The notes under the pieces are model-generated. The model was not told the origin of the DNA. It worked only from the letters and a program-made list of their open reading frames with translations, and searched no databases. Shown here one piece after another: positions 29,139-38,186 of a stretch of 50,473 nt of DNA. A program made the translations under genes and the position numbers. This stretch comes from JBMNTU01 sp050945895 (GTDB lineage Bacteria > Bacillota > Clostridia > Christensenellales > Christensenellaceae). Position 1 is the stretch's first letter; the number at the start of each line of letters is the position of its first letter. The DNA is taken from NCBI GenBank assembly GCA_050945895.1, contig JBMNTU010000003.1:1-50473 (forward strand), given 5' to 3'.

Positions 29139-31025
29139 TTACGCCTCCGGAACCTCGATGCCTTCTTCTGCAAGGTCTTCAAACTGGCTCATATAAAGCT
29201 TTTTGTAGAAGCCGTCCTGCTGCATCAATTCCTTATGGCTGCCCTGCTCTATAATATCGCCCTCATTCATAACAAAAATGGTGTCGGCGTTCCGGATGGT
29301 GGAAAGCCTGTGCGCGATAATAAAACTGGTGCGTCCCTTCATAAGGTTTCCCATAGCTTTTTGGATCTGGATCTCTGTGCGCGTGTCGACAGAGCTGGTC
29401 GCTTCATCCAAAATTAGTATTTTGGGGTCGGAAAGGATGGTACGCGCAATGGTCAGCAGTTGTTTTTGGCCGAGCGAAATATTGCTCGTTTCTTCGTTGA
29501 TGACCGTGTCGTAGCCATCGGGCAGTGTCCGTATAAAATGATCTGCCTGTGCTGCTTTCGCCGCGGCCTTTACTTCCTCGTCGGTGGCGTCCAGCTTGCC
29601 ATACCGGATATTTTCGCGGATGGTGGTGTTGTAAAGCCATGCATCCTGCAATACCATGCCAAATTCGCCGCGCTCGTCGTTGCGGGTATAGTCGGTGATA
29701 TTGGCGCCATCCAGAAAAATCGCGCCGCCGTTCAGGTCGTAAAAACGCATAAGGAGCTTTACAACTGTTGTTTTTCCGGCGCCTGTTGGGCCGACGATGG
29801 CAACGGTGTGCCCCGCCGGTACATGGGCGGAAAAATCGTGAATGATGATCTTGTCCTCGTTGTACCCGAAGCGGACATTTTTAAAATCGATAGCGCCCTG
29901 TGCGTTTTGGATACTGGCAGGAATGGCAGGATCGGGGGATTCCTCTTCCTCGCCAAGAAATTCGAATACGCGCTCGGCAGCAGCGGCGGTCTGCTGCAAG
30001 ACATTTGAAATATTGGCAATCTGCTGGATGGGCTGGGTAAACTGGCGGACATACTGTATGAACGCCTGGATATCGCCCACGGGGATACGGCCCTGAATGG
30101 CGAGGTAGCCGCCGAGTATACAGATTGCAACGTAGCCCAAGTTGCCGATAAACTGCATAATGGGCATCATAAGCCCGGATAAAAACTGAGATTTCCACGC
30201 CGCCTTGTAAAGCGTTCCATTCATTTCGTCAAACTCTGCAACAGAGCGCGCTTCGCCGTTAAAGGCCTTTACGAGCGTATGATTGCCGTACATTTCTTCC
30301 ACATGGCCGTTGACATGGCCGATATATTCCTGCTGCGCCTGGAAGTGCCCCTGAGATTTACGCACAACGATGGCGATGACAATAAAGGAGACCGGGATGA
30401 TGCCCAGCGCGACCAGCGCCATTTGCCAGCTCATTGTAAACATGATGACCAATATCCCAAGGAAGGTCGTTACAGAGGTGATGATCTGTGTAATGCTCTG
30501 GGACAGGCTTTGGCTGATGGTGTCTACGTCGTTGGTAATATAAGAGAGCACTTCTCCGTAGCTTTTTTTGTCGAAATACTTGAGCGGAAGCTTGTTGAGC
30601 TTTTTGGAAATATCCCGCCGGAGGTTGTACGTTACCTTCATGGCAACATTGTTCATAATATACCCCTGGGTATACATAAACGCTGCACTGACAAGGTACA
30701 GTACGACGAGCATGAGGATGACCTGCCCAATATAGCCGAAGTTGATGCCCGAAACGCTGCCGTCGATCATGCCCATTACATCGGAAAAAAGGCTGGTTGT
30801 TGCCATACCCAGTATTTTTGGGCCGACAATGGAAAAGATTGTGGAAGCGATCGCAAAAATGAACACGACGATGACCGCGCCCTTATACCTGCCCATATAC
30901 TGCACCAGCTTTTTGAAAGAGGCGCCGAAGTTTTTTGCCTTTTCGCCGGGCATCATAGCGCCAGGGCCTCCGCCGGGCCGTGCGGCCCGCTTTTGCGGCT
31001 TAATGTCCTTTGCTTTTGCACTCAT
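29139..31025 (-). CDS. ABC exporter half-transporter, YheH/BmrD-like
   Basis: The protein has 628 residues: a six-helix exporter domain (about 45-340), then an ATPase domain. It has Walker A GPTGAGKTT, the signature ISLGQKQ (where SGGQ is usual), Walker B ILILDEATSSVD with a normal Glu, and H-loop IAHRLST. It overlaps the partner gene by 4 bp. With the 737-residue partner it should form a heterodimeric multidrug-type exporter in the membrane. The altered signature matches the altered Walker B of the partner. Confidence 0.93.
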   Translation of the reverse strand: MSAKAKDIKPQKRAARPGGGPGAMMPGEKAKNFGASFKKLVQYMGRYKGAVIVVFIFAIASTIFSIVGPKILGMATTSLFSDVMGMIDGSVSGINFGYIGQVILMLVVLYLVSAAFMYTQGYIMNNVAMKVTYNLRRDISKKLNKLPLKYFDKKSYGEVLSYITNDVDTISQSLSQSITQIITSVTTFLGILVIMFTMSWQMALVALGIIPVSFIVIAIVVRKSQGHFQAQQEYIGHVNGHVEEMYGNHTLVKAFNGEARSVAEFDEMNGTLYKAAWKSQFLSGLMMPIMQFIGNLGYVAICILGGYLAIQGRIPVGDIQAFIQYVRQFTQPIQQIANISNVLQQTAAAAERVFEFLGEEEESPDPAIPASIQNAQGAIDFKNVRFGYNEDKIIIHDFSAHVPAGHTVAIVGPTGAGKTTVVKLLMRFYDLNGGAIFLDGANITDYTRNDERGEFGMVLQDAWLYNTTIRENIRYGKLDATDEEVKAAAKAAQADHFIRTLPDGYDTVINEETSNISLGQKQLLTIARTILSDPKILILDEATSSVDTRTEIQIQKAMGNLMKGRTSFIIAHRLSTIRNADTIFVMNEGDIIEQGSHKELMQQDGFYKKLYMSQFEDLAEEGIEVPEA

Positions 31026-33235
31026 ACTGCGTCACCTCCCAACTGAGATTGTGCAATTTCGATGTATTCGGGGCAGCAATCCATCAGCTCGCTATGCGTG
31101 CCTTTGCCCACAATACGGCCTTTGTCCAGCACAATGATCTGCTCGGCCTTCATGATGGTAGAGATGCGCTGCGCGACAATGAATACGGTGCTGTTTTTTG
31201 TGTAGGGCCGCAGTGCACGGCGCAGCGTAACGTCCGTTTTAAAATCGAGCGCCGAAAAGCTGTCGTCAAATATATAGATGGGCGCGTTTTTTACAAGCGC
31301 GCGCGCAATGGAAAGGCGCTGCTTTTGACCGCCCGAAACATTGGTGCCGCTTTCGGAAATTTCGCGGCCGAACCCTTTTTCAGACTGTTCAATAAACTCG
31401 GTTGCCTGTGCAATATCGGCCGCCAGCTTAATTTCTTCATCCGTCGCGTCCTCTTTTCCGTAGCGGAGGTTGGAGGCAATTGTGCCGGAAAAAAGCACGC
31501 CCTTTTGGGGAACATAGCCAATCTGCTCGTGCAGGTCGTGCTGAGACACGGCACGTACGTCGATGCCGCTTACCAGTATTTGCCCTTCTGTTACGTCGTA
31601 GAAGCGCGGGATTAGGTTGATCAGCGTAGATTTGCCCGATCCGGTGGAGCCGATAAACGCGGTTGTTTCGCCGGGGTTTGCCGTAAAGGAAATATCTTCT
31701 AGTACGCAGTCTTCGGCGTCGCCATACTTAAACGAAACATTCTTGAATTCCACTTTGCCGCGTTCTTCCGTGCCCATTGGCCGGGGATTTGGCGGATCCA
31801 CAACCGTAAGGGGAATATCGAGCACTTCCAGAATACGCTGTGCAGAAACAGAGGCGCGCGGAACCATTATAAACATGACGGCAATCATCAAAAACGACAT
31901 AATAATCATCATCGCGTACTGTATATAGGCCATCATATCGCCAATTTGCATCGTAGAGCTTTCGATTTGCCCGGCGCCCACCCATACGATCAGCAGGGAT
32001 ACGCAGTTCATAATAAGCATCATCATGGGCAGCATAAATACCATTACACGGCCCACGAACAGGTTGTTTTTGGTAAGCGTCTGGTTGGCCTGGTCAAAAC
32101 GGTCTTCCTCAAATTCCTGCGTGCCAAACGCCCGGATGACCATAATGCCGCTCAGGTTTTCGCGCGAAACCAGGTTGAGTTTGTCGATCAGCTTTTGCAT
32201 AAGCTTGAATTTGGGCATTGCCACAAGAAACACCCCAACCAAAAGCGCCAAAAGGGCAATAACGGCAAGCGCGATGACCCATGCCATGGATACGCTTTTG
32301 TTAAGCGCCATAATAATACCGCCAACACCCATAATGGGCGCGTAACAAATCATCCTTACGCCCATAGCAATAATGGTCTGTATTTGCGTGATGTCGTTGG
32401 TTGTCCGGGTAATCAGCGATGCGGTGGAAAAATGATCGAATTCCGTACCCGAAAAGCTTTCCACCTTGTTAAACACATCCCTGCGCAGGTTGCGCGCAAC
32501 GCCGGCCGCAATGCGGGACGAGAAAAAACCAATGGCAACGGCGGCGGCCACCGCAAGCAGGGACAAAAGGAGCATAGACAGGCCGGTGTCTACAATATAG
32601 CCGTTTTGTATATCGTCCGTATTTACGCCAAGCTCCCGGTAAAACATTTTTACAAATGCTGTTCCGGTTTGGTCGCGCATCGATTCAGGGACCTGCGCCG
32701 CGCGTGCGCGTGCAGAATCTACGGTGTCTTCGGGAAGGGTATCCAGCACCGGCAGAAGCTCCTGCAGGCGGGAAGCATCGATGTTTTCCATATCCGTTGC
32801 CGCATTGGTGTTGCCGCTGTCCGGCATAATTTGACGGACGATGTTGATCATTGTCCAACCGGCTTCACCAAACAGCGAGTTGAGTGTTTGCAGCGCTTGG
32901 GCGTCGGCTTCTTTGCGCACATAGATGTCCTCTGTTTTGTTCAGCTCATACGTTTTACTGTATGCAGCGTCTCCTGCGGGGATTTTCTCGTAATGCGCGG
33001 AGACGAATTCGGCGTCTTCATCTGTCATAAAAGCGGTCATGACGGCGTAGCCATCCATGCTTACTGCAACAGGGGCGGACTCGGTAATACCGCCCTGCTG
33101 CAATCCGACATTTACGATGGAAGACATATAATTCGGGAGGTTCAAGTCGCAAAAAGCCTGCACAAATAAAAGGCCGACTGTGACCAGCAATAATATGCCA
33201 AATGGTTTTAAATATCTTGCAAGCAGTTTAATCAT
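31022..33235 (-). CDS. ABC exporter half-transporter, YheI/BmrC-like, with extracytoplasmic insert
   Basis: The protein has 737 residues. A first helix (LLLVTVGLLFVQAF) is followed by an insert of about 170 residues (ESAPVAVSMDGYAVMTAFMT to QNGYIVDTG) that should face outside, then five more helices and an ATPase domain. Walker A is GSTGSGKST, signature VSGGQKQ, Walker B IYIFDDSFSALD: the catalytic Glu is Asp, as in the degenerate site of heterodimeric exporters. The switch H-loop reads IVAQRIST, so the His is Gln. There is no C39 peptidase domain. The gene overlaps both neighbours by 4 bp. Confidence 0.93.
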   Translation of the reverse strand: MIKLLARYLKPFGILLLVTVGLLFVQAFCDLNLPNYMSSIVNVGLQQGGITESAPVAVSMDGYAVMTAFMTDEDAEFVSAHYEKIPAGDAAYSKTYELNKTEDIYVRKEADAQALQTLNSLFGEAGWTMINIVRQIMPDSGNTNAATDMENIDASRLQELLPVLDTLPEDTVDSARARAAQVPESMRDQTGTAFVKMFYRELGVNTDDIQNGYIVDTGLSMLLLSLLAVAAAVAIGFFSSRIAAGVARNLRRDVFNKVESFSGTEFDHFSTASLITRTTNDITQIQTIIAMGVRMICYAPIMGVGGIIMALNKSVSMAWVIALAVIALLALLVGVFLVAMPKFKLMQKLIDKLNLVSRENLSGIMVIRAFGTQEFEEDRFDQANQTLTKNNLFVGRVMVFMLPMMMLIMNCVSLLIVWVGAGQIESSTMQIGDMMAYIQYAMMIIMSFLMIAVMFIMVPRASVSAQRILEVLDIPLTVVDPPNPRPMGTEERGKVEFKNVSFKYGDAEDCVLEDISFTANPGETTAFIGSTGSGKSTLINLIPRFYDVTEGQILVSGIDVRAVSQHDLHEQIGYVPQKGVLFSGTIASNLRYGKEDATDEEIKLAADIAQATEFIEQSEKGFGREISESGTNVSGGQKQRLSIARALVKNAPIYIFDDSFSALDFKTDVTLRRALRPYTKNSTVFIVAQRISTIMKAEQIIVLDKGRIVGKGTHSELMDCCPEYIEIAQSQLGGDAV

Positions 33236-33708
33236 CGTTGCTCCCTTCCCGGCATAGAAGCGCGTGCTTCATCGATTGCCACACATAGCTTATCCAGTAG
33301 GCGAAAAAGTGTTGAAATCTCCTGGGAGGTCAGCGCGTTCAAAATATTCTCCGTGCTTTTCAGCATCCGTTTGTTCACTTCATCCAGTATGGCCGCCCCT
33401 TTTGCAGTGGTAGAGACATAGACGACTCTGCGGTCCATTTCGCTGGGGCAGCGCTTTACAAGGCCTTTGCCCTCCAGCGTACGGATCATTTGGGAAATAG
33501 CAGAGGGAGAGATATCGTGCCTTTTTCCGAGGTCGGACATTTTTGCTCCCGGACCACCGGAGTCACAAATACAGGAGACGGAGCACAAAAGAAAGAATTC
33601 TCCGCTGTTTACACCATGCAGCAAACTGCTGGGCTGGTGGTAAATCCGCTTTAGCTTTGTCAGCGCTTCAATAAACATCCTTGCATCGGTATTGGAAACG
33701 TAGGCCAT
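33232..33708 (-). CDS. MarR-family transcriptional regulator
   Basis: The protein has 158 residues, a typical MarR size. The winged helix runs SDLGKRHDISPSAISQMIRT, then GLVKRCPSEMDRRVVYVSTT with the wing DRR. It is the first gene of an operon with two ABC half-transporters, each overlapping the next by ATGA, so it should repress the exporter until a drug or metabolite binds. A TAAGGTT palindrome lies in its promoter region. The start has GGGGAAAAC. Confidence 0.93.
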   Translation of the reverse strand: MAYVSNTDARMFIEALTKLKRIYHQPSSLLHGVNSGEFFLLCSVSCICDSGGPGAKMSDLGKRHDISPSAISQMIRTLEGKGLVKRCPSEMDRRVVYVSTTAKGAAILDEVNKRMLKSTENILNALTSQEISTLFRLLDKLCVAIDEARASMPGREQR

Positions 33709-33743
33709 GTTTTCCCCTTTCGTTTAAGGTACTTAAAAATTAA

Positions 33744-33799
33744 TAAGGTTAATTGTTTAGAACCTTAAGAATATTACTCCAAAGTAAGATTTTTGTCAA
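33744..33799 (-). promoter_or_regulatory. Promoter and likely MarR operator
   Basis: On the minus strand TTGACA (33794-33799), 17 bp, TAATAT (33771-33776). Downstream, TAAGGTT (33744-33750) and AACCTTA (33761-33767) form a 7-bp inverted repeat with a 10-bp gap, a suitable MarR site. Confidence 0.7.
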
Positions 33800-34045
33800 T
33801 GGGGCACACATAAAAACATGTAAAGTAACAATTGTTCGAATGCATGCCATACAAAAACAAAAGAAATGAAAACGGACAAATACATGATAATAATCACAAA
33901 TAAATATATAATAGAATGTATAATAGAATAATTAATATTTTAAAATGATATGACTCGTTCAGCAATAAAGCATATCGTTAAAAGAGATAAAGCACGCAGC
34001 GGCAAATATAACAATAAATAATGTATGAAAAAGATATGAAAATAC
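33800..34045. other. AT-rich intergenic spacer
   Basis: Between the MarR and rpmE promoters lies about 245 bp of very AT-rich DNA without frames, repeats or hairpins that stand out. Confidence 0.5.
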
Positions 34046-34073
34046 TTGCGTTTTTGAAACTTTGTGATATAAT
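34046..34073 (+). promoter_or_regulatory. rpmE promoter
   Basis: TTGCGT (34046-34051), 16 bp, TATAAT (34068-34073), 36 bp before the start codon. Confidence 0.7.
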
Positions 34074-34108
34074 TAAAAAGCTAGTTTTGAAAGAAGAGGT
34101 GAAATGCT

Positions 34109-34309
34109 ATGAAAGCTGGAATACATCCGGAGTATACGGAGTGCACGGTACGGTGTGCGTGCGGCGAAACTTTTACGACCGGGTCTGTTAAGCCGGAAAT
34201 GAAAGTGGATATCTGCTCGAAGTGCCACCCGTTTTTTACCGGCCGGCAAAAGCTTGTAGATACAGGCGGCCGCGTAGACAGGTTCAAGAAGAGATACGGC
34301 ATGAAATAA
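34109..34309 (+). CDS. rpmE: Ribosomal protein bL31, zinc form
   Basis: The protein has 66 residues. It begins MKAGIHPEYTECTVRCACGE and has CSKCHPFFTGRQKLVDTGGR. The zinc set C16, C18, C36 and C39 is complete, so this is the C+ form used when zinc is ample. It sits on the large subunit near the inter-subunit bridge. A GAGGTG site precedes it and a terminator follows, so it is a single-gene unit ahead of the yqhQ-prmC-prfA group. Confidence 0.97.
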   Translation: MKAGIHPEYTECTVRCACGETFTTGSVKPEMKVDICSKCHPFFTGRQKLVDTGGRVDRFKKRYGMK

Positions 34310-34329
34310 GTGCCAATATACGCTTTTTA

Positions 34330-34363
34330 CAGGCCGTGAGCTAATTTGCGGCCTGTTTTTTTT
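34330..34363 (+). terminator. rpmE terminator
   Basis: CAGGCCG (34330-34336) pairs with CGGCCTG (34349-34355), followed by eight T. Confidence 0.85.
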
Positions 34364-34391
34364 AAGGCGACATTCCATTCAGGGAGAAACG

Positions 34392-35423
34392 ATGAAAAAA
34401 ACGAATATAGGCGGTCAGGCGGTGCTGGAAGGCGTTATGATGCGTTCCGAAAAGGCAATGGCTATTGCGGTCAGGAGGGAAGACGGCAATATAGTGACTG
34501 ACAGCAAAGAAAACAATCCGCTGCATAAAAAATATAAAATATTAAAATTTCCGATTATCCGCGGTGTTGTCAATTTTGTCGAAATGCTCGTTTCAGGCGT
34601 AAAGACGATTACCGATGCTGCAAAGCTGTATGACCCCGAAATAGCGGAAGAAGAGGAACCCTCTAAGTTCGAAAAATTTGTGGCGAAAAAAACAGGGAAA
34701 GACCCGCTTGACGTTGCAATGGTGTTTGCTGTGGTCATTGCGTTGGTGCTTGCAGTTGGAATGTTCTATGTGCTGCCCAACCTGCTTACAGGGTGGATTA
34801 CCCCGCATATTACAGACGCGCCTATCTTGAAAAACCTGATAGACGGGGGAATTCGCGTTGCAATCTTTATTGTGTATTTGCTGATCATTACGCGAATGGG
34901 CGAAATAAAACGATTGTTCGGTTACCATGGCGCAGAGCATAAAACCATCAACTGTTATGAGCATGAAGACCCGCTGGATGTGGAGCATGTAAAAAAGCAC
35001 TCCCGCCTGCACCCGCGCTGTGGCACAAGCTTTATGTTGATCGTTATGATTATTTCCATATTGCTGTTCTCTCTGCTTCTTGGATGGAACGACGAACATC
35101 CAGTAACGCGTATTTTGCTCAGGCTTGCGCTGTTGCCTCTTGTGGCGGGGGTTTCCTACGAAGTGCTAAAATTGCTTGCGCGTGCAGACAATGTGCTTGT
35201 GCGTGCTATCCGTAAACCAGGCATGGCATTACAACGGATTACGACGCGCGAACCGGACGACGGGATGATTGAAGCGGCGATTATTGCATTCAGGCTGGCG
35301 GAAGGCGAAATGAGCGCGGAAGAGATCGAAGAATTGCAAAAAAGCTTTTATAGAGAAAACCCGACAGGCAAAGCCGCTAAAACGGAAGAACAAAAGCAGG
35401 ATATTGTAGAAGAAACCGAATGA
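34392..35423 (+). CDS. yqhQ: DUF1385 membrane protein, YqhQ-like
   Basis: The protein has 343 residues. It begins IGGQAVLEGVMMRSEKAMAI, the family signature, and has the conserved GYHGAEHKTINCYEHEDPLDV and HPRCGTSFMLIVMIISI segments, with about four membrane helices. This is the YqhQ/DUF1385 family of unknown function, generally found just before prmC and prfA in Firmicutes. It overlaps prmC by ATGA. The HxxEH-type histidines suggest metal binding, which is inference. Confidence 0.92.
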   Translation: MKKTNIGGQAVLEGVMMRSEKAMAIAVRREDGNIVTDSKENNPLHKKYKILKFPIIRGVVNFVEMLVSGVKTITDAAKLYDPEIAEEEEPSKFEKFVAKKTGKDPLDVAMVFAVVIALVLAVGMFYVLPNLLTGWITPHITDAPILKNLIDGGIRVAIFIVYLLIITRMGEIKRLFGYHGAEHKTINCYEHEDPLDVEHVKKHSRLHPRCGTSFMLIVMIISILLFSLLLGWNDEHPVTRILLRLALLPLVAGVSYEVLKLLARADNVLVRAIRKPGMALQRITTREPDDGMIEAAIIAFRLAEGEMSAEEIEELQKSFYRENPTGKAAKTEEQKQDIVEETE

Positions 35424-36256
35424 CCAAGCTGAAAGATGCCTATTGGAAAGCTGTTTCTCTGTTGGAAAGCAGCGGCGTAAAGGAGGCGCGGGCAGAGGCG
35501 CTGGAAATATTGTCCGCCGCGGCAGGAGCGCCGCTCGACCCTTTAACGGTGCGGTTTAGCGACAGGCATGTCGATATGGAAGCGGTAATGGACTTCATCC
35601 GGCCCCGGCTAGGCGGGCAGCCGCTCGCTTATGTGCTGCACAGTAAATGGTTTTACGGCAGGGCGTTTTATGTGGACAGCCGCGTGCTTATACCGCGCTA
35701 CGATACAGAAGTCGTTTGCGAGAAAGCCCTGCGCCTTTCCGAAGAGAAAAGATGCCAAAATGTGCTGGACCTGTGCTGCGGAAGCGGCTGCATCGGCATT
35801 ACGCTGGCGCTGGAAGGAAATTATGGGAATATTTTGCTTGCAGACATCGATGAAGGCGCGTTGGCGGTGGCAGGCACAAATATAAAACGGCTGGGAGTAC
35901 AGCAAACATGCAAGTGCCTCCGCAGCAACCTGCTTGAGGATGTTAGGGGAAGCTGGGACCTTATTGTAAGCAACCCGCCGTACATCAGCGAAAGAGACTA
36001 CATTTGCCTGGATGACGAGGTGCGCTGCTACGAGCCTCAAACAGCGTTGCTTGCGGAAGAAGACGGCTATGCGTTCTACCAGCGGATTGTAAAGGACGCT
36101 AAAAATTGCCTTGCGCCGGGCGGCGCGCTGGTGCTGGAAATCGGAGATACACAAGCCGATAAAATAGAAACGATGCTTGCAAACGCGGGCTATACCCATA
36201 TAGAACGCGAAGCGGATGTGGCGGGGCGGCCGCGCGTATTATCCGCACAAATATAA
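35420..36256 (+). CDS. prmC: Release factor glutamine methyltransferase
   Basis: The protein has 278 residues. The SAM site is VLDLCCGSGCIGITLAL and the catalytic motif is SNPPYISERD, which defines PrmC/HemK. The N-terminal helical domain binds the release factor. It methylates the Gln of the GGQ motif in RF1 and RF2. It directly precedes prfA, its substrate, and overlaps yqhQ by 4 bp. Confidence 0.96.
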   Translation: MTKLKDAYWKAVSLLESSGVKEARAEALEILSAAAGAPLDPLTVRFSDRHVDMEAVMDFIRPRLGGQPLAYVLHSKWFYGRAFYVDSRVLIPRYDTEVVCEKALRLSEEKRCQNVLDLCCGSGCIGITLALEGNYGNILLADIDEGALAVAGTNIKRLGVQQTCKCLRSNLLEDVRGSWDLIVSNPPYISERDYICLDDEVRCYEPQTALLAEEDGYAFYQRIVKDAKNCLAPGGALVLEIGDTQADKIETMLANAGYTHIEREADVAGRPRVLSAQI

Positions 36257-36273
36257 CACGATTGGAAGAACCG

Positions 36274-37344
36274 ATGCTAGACAAACTGTTGTCCATAAAA
36301 AAAAGGTATGATGAAATATCCGGCGAGCTTTCTAGGCCGGAGGTGATTGCAAACCAGGAGCAATTCAAAAGCCTGGCGCAGGAGCAGACTGCAATTGCGG
36401 ACATTGCACAGGCGTATGACGAGTATGCGGCGCTCTTGCAAAATATCGACGGCAATAAAGAGCTGATGGAAGCGGGCGACGATCCGGAGCTGGCCGAATT
36501 AGCCAAAGAAGAGCTTGCGGGGCTCTATACAAAAAAAGATGAAATGGAAAGCGATTTGAAGGTCCTGCTCATCCCCAAAGATAAAAATGACGATAAAAAC
36601 GTGATATTGGAGATCCGCGCCGGAACAGGGGGCGACGAAGCCGCGCTTTTCGGCGGAGACCTTTTGCGTATGTACACGCGTTATGCAGAGCGGCACCGCT
36701 TTGCAATCGAAACGCTTTCGTCCAACGTTACGGAACTGGGCGGCGTAAAGGAAATGGTTATGCTCATTTCGGGCAAGGGCGCGTATTCCAGGCTCAAGTA
36801 CGAAAGCGGTGTGCACCGCGTACAGCGCGTGCCGGATACGGAATCGTCCGGGCGTATCCATACGTCTGCGGCGACGGTCGCCGTGCTGCCCGAAGCAGAG
36901 GAAGTGGAAGTCAACATAGACCCGAACGACCTTCGGATCGACGTGTACCGCTCCAGCGGGCACGGCGGGCAGAGCGTAAACACGACGGATAGCGCCGTTC
37001 GTATTACGCACATTCCAACCGGGCTTGTTGTTTCGTGCCAGGACGAAAAATCGCAGATCAAGAACAAGGCGAAGGCCATGAAGGTGCTGGCTTCGCGGCT
37101 TTACGACCTGTATAAGGGTGAGGCAGACAGCGAACTTTCGGAAAACAGGCGCAGCCAGGTCGGCTCGGGAGACCGGAGCGAGCGCATTCGAACATATAAT
37201 TTTCCGCAAAACCGCGTGACAGACCACCGGATCGGCATGACGCTCTACAAGCTGGATGCGTTTTTGGACGGCGATATGGACGAAATGATCGATGCGCTGA
37301 CGATGGAAGAACGGCAAAAAATGCTGGCGAGTGTAAATGAATAA
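36274..37344 (+). CDS. prfA: Peptide chain release factor 1
   Basis: The protein has 356 residues. It has the GGQ peptidyl hydrolysis motif in SSGHGGQSVNTTDSAVRITH, and the codon-recognition region with HRVQRVPDTESSGRIHTSA. It ends translation at UAA and UAG. The start at 36274 (MLDKLLSIKKRYDEI) fits the family; the earlier TTG at 36262 would add four odd residues. The ribosome-binding site is weak (GGAAGAA), so translation may be coupled to prmC 17 bp upstream. Confidence 0.96.
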   Translation: MLDKLLSIKKRYDEISGELSRPEVIANQEQFKSLAQEQTAIADIAQAYDEYAALLQNIDGNKELMEAGDDPELAELAKEELAGLYTKKDEMESDLKVLLIPKDKNDDKNVILEIRAGTGGDEAALFGGDLLRMYTRYAERHRFAIETLSSNVTELGGVKEMVMLISGKGAYSRLKYESGVHRVQRVPDTESSGRIHTSAATVAVLPEAEEVEVNIDPNDLRIDVYRSSGHGGQSVNTTDSAVRITHIPTGLVVSCQDEKSQIKNKAKAMKVLASRLYDLYKGEADSELSENRRSQVGSGDRSERIRTYNFPQNRVTDHRIGMTLYKLDAFLDGDMDEMIDALTMEERQKMLASVNE

Positions 37345-37390
37345 GCGTACAGCCGATACGTGCCCTGGTTAGAGCTGGAGGAGAGACAAC

Positions 37391-38152
37391 ATGCATGGAG
37401 CGCTCTTTTCTGTGCTCGTTGCGCTAATAGTAAGCGTAGGCGGCACAGGTGGTGGAACACTGGTAACCTGCCTGGTCAAAAGGACCGGCGACAGGCTAAG
37501 CGCTGCGCTCATGGGCGTATCGGCCGGTATTATGGCCTCGATGGTGTTTTTGGACATGGTTCCCGAATCGCTGGAAATGAGCGTTTCGAGCGCATTGCTG
37601 GGCATTGCCCTCGGAGCTGCAATCATGCTGCTGTTCATCAGGCTGGTGCCCCACCGGGATGCAGGAGAGCTTGACGAGCAAACGGTGCAGGACTACCGGC
37701 AAAGCGGCCTGAAGCGATCGGGAATGATGATTGCGGTTGGAATTGCCATCCACAACCTGCCGCAGGGCATTGCCATTGGCTCGGGAATCGTTTCGGGGGA
37801 AGCGTTTGGCCTGCATTTGGCGGTGCTGCTCCTGCTGCACAATATTCCCGAAGGTATGGCGATGGCCATTCCGCTCAAGCTGGGCGGCGTGCGCATGGGT
37901 AAAATCTTGCTTTTGGCGGTTTTTGCGGCGCTTCCAACGGTTATTGGCGCGGTGCTGGGCAGCCTGGCAGCCAATATTTCCCAGGGGTTTGTAGCAGGCA
38001 GCATTGGCTTTGCCGCGGGCGCAATCGCCTACCTGACACTGTCCGAGCTGCTGCCGCAGGCAATGCGCTTTAAAAAAGGGATGTTTACGGTATGGTTTAT
38101 TGTGCTGGGGCTGTTTTTAGGGGTAGCGGTGCATATGGTCGCAGGGCATTGA
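37391..38152 (+). CDS. ZIP-family metal transporter
   Basis: The protein has 253 residues with eight predicted membrane helices. The metal path motifs are HNLPQGIAIGSG in helix 4 and HNIPEGMAMAIPL in helix 5, as in ZupT and related zinc or iron importers. The short loop with HRDAGELDEQTVQ between helices 3 and 4 is typical. A GGAGGAG site precedes it. Its place between prfA and sua5 is common in Clostridia. The ion is probably Zn2+ or another divalent cation. Confidence 0.92.
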   Translation: MHGALFSVLVALIVSVGGTGGGTLVTCLVKRTGDRLSAALMGVSAGIMASMVFLDMVPESLEMSVSSALLGIALGAAIMLLFIRLVPHRDAGELDEQTVQDYRQSGLKRSGMMIAVGIAIHNLPQGIAIGSGIVSGEAFGLHLAVLLLLHNIPEGMAMAIPLKLGGVRMGKILLLAVFAALPTVIGAVLGSLAANISQGFVAGSIGFAAGAIAYLTLSELLPQAMRFKKGMFTVWFIVLGLFLGVAVHMVAGH

Positions 38153-38186
38153 CGCTGTACTATATTGAATAGAACACATAGCTTTT

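Noticed and set aside
31946..33169. 407-codon plus-strand frame
   Set aside because: It is antisense to the ABC half-transporter gene, with His/Arg/Gly-rich shadow composition.
29139..33235. ABC exporter as the maturation exporter for the double-glycine peptides
   Set aside because: Neither subunit has an N-terminal C39 peptidase domain, the operon is 24 kb away, and its MarR control and site changes fit a multidrug-type exporter.
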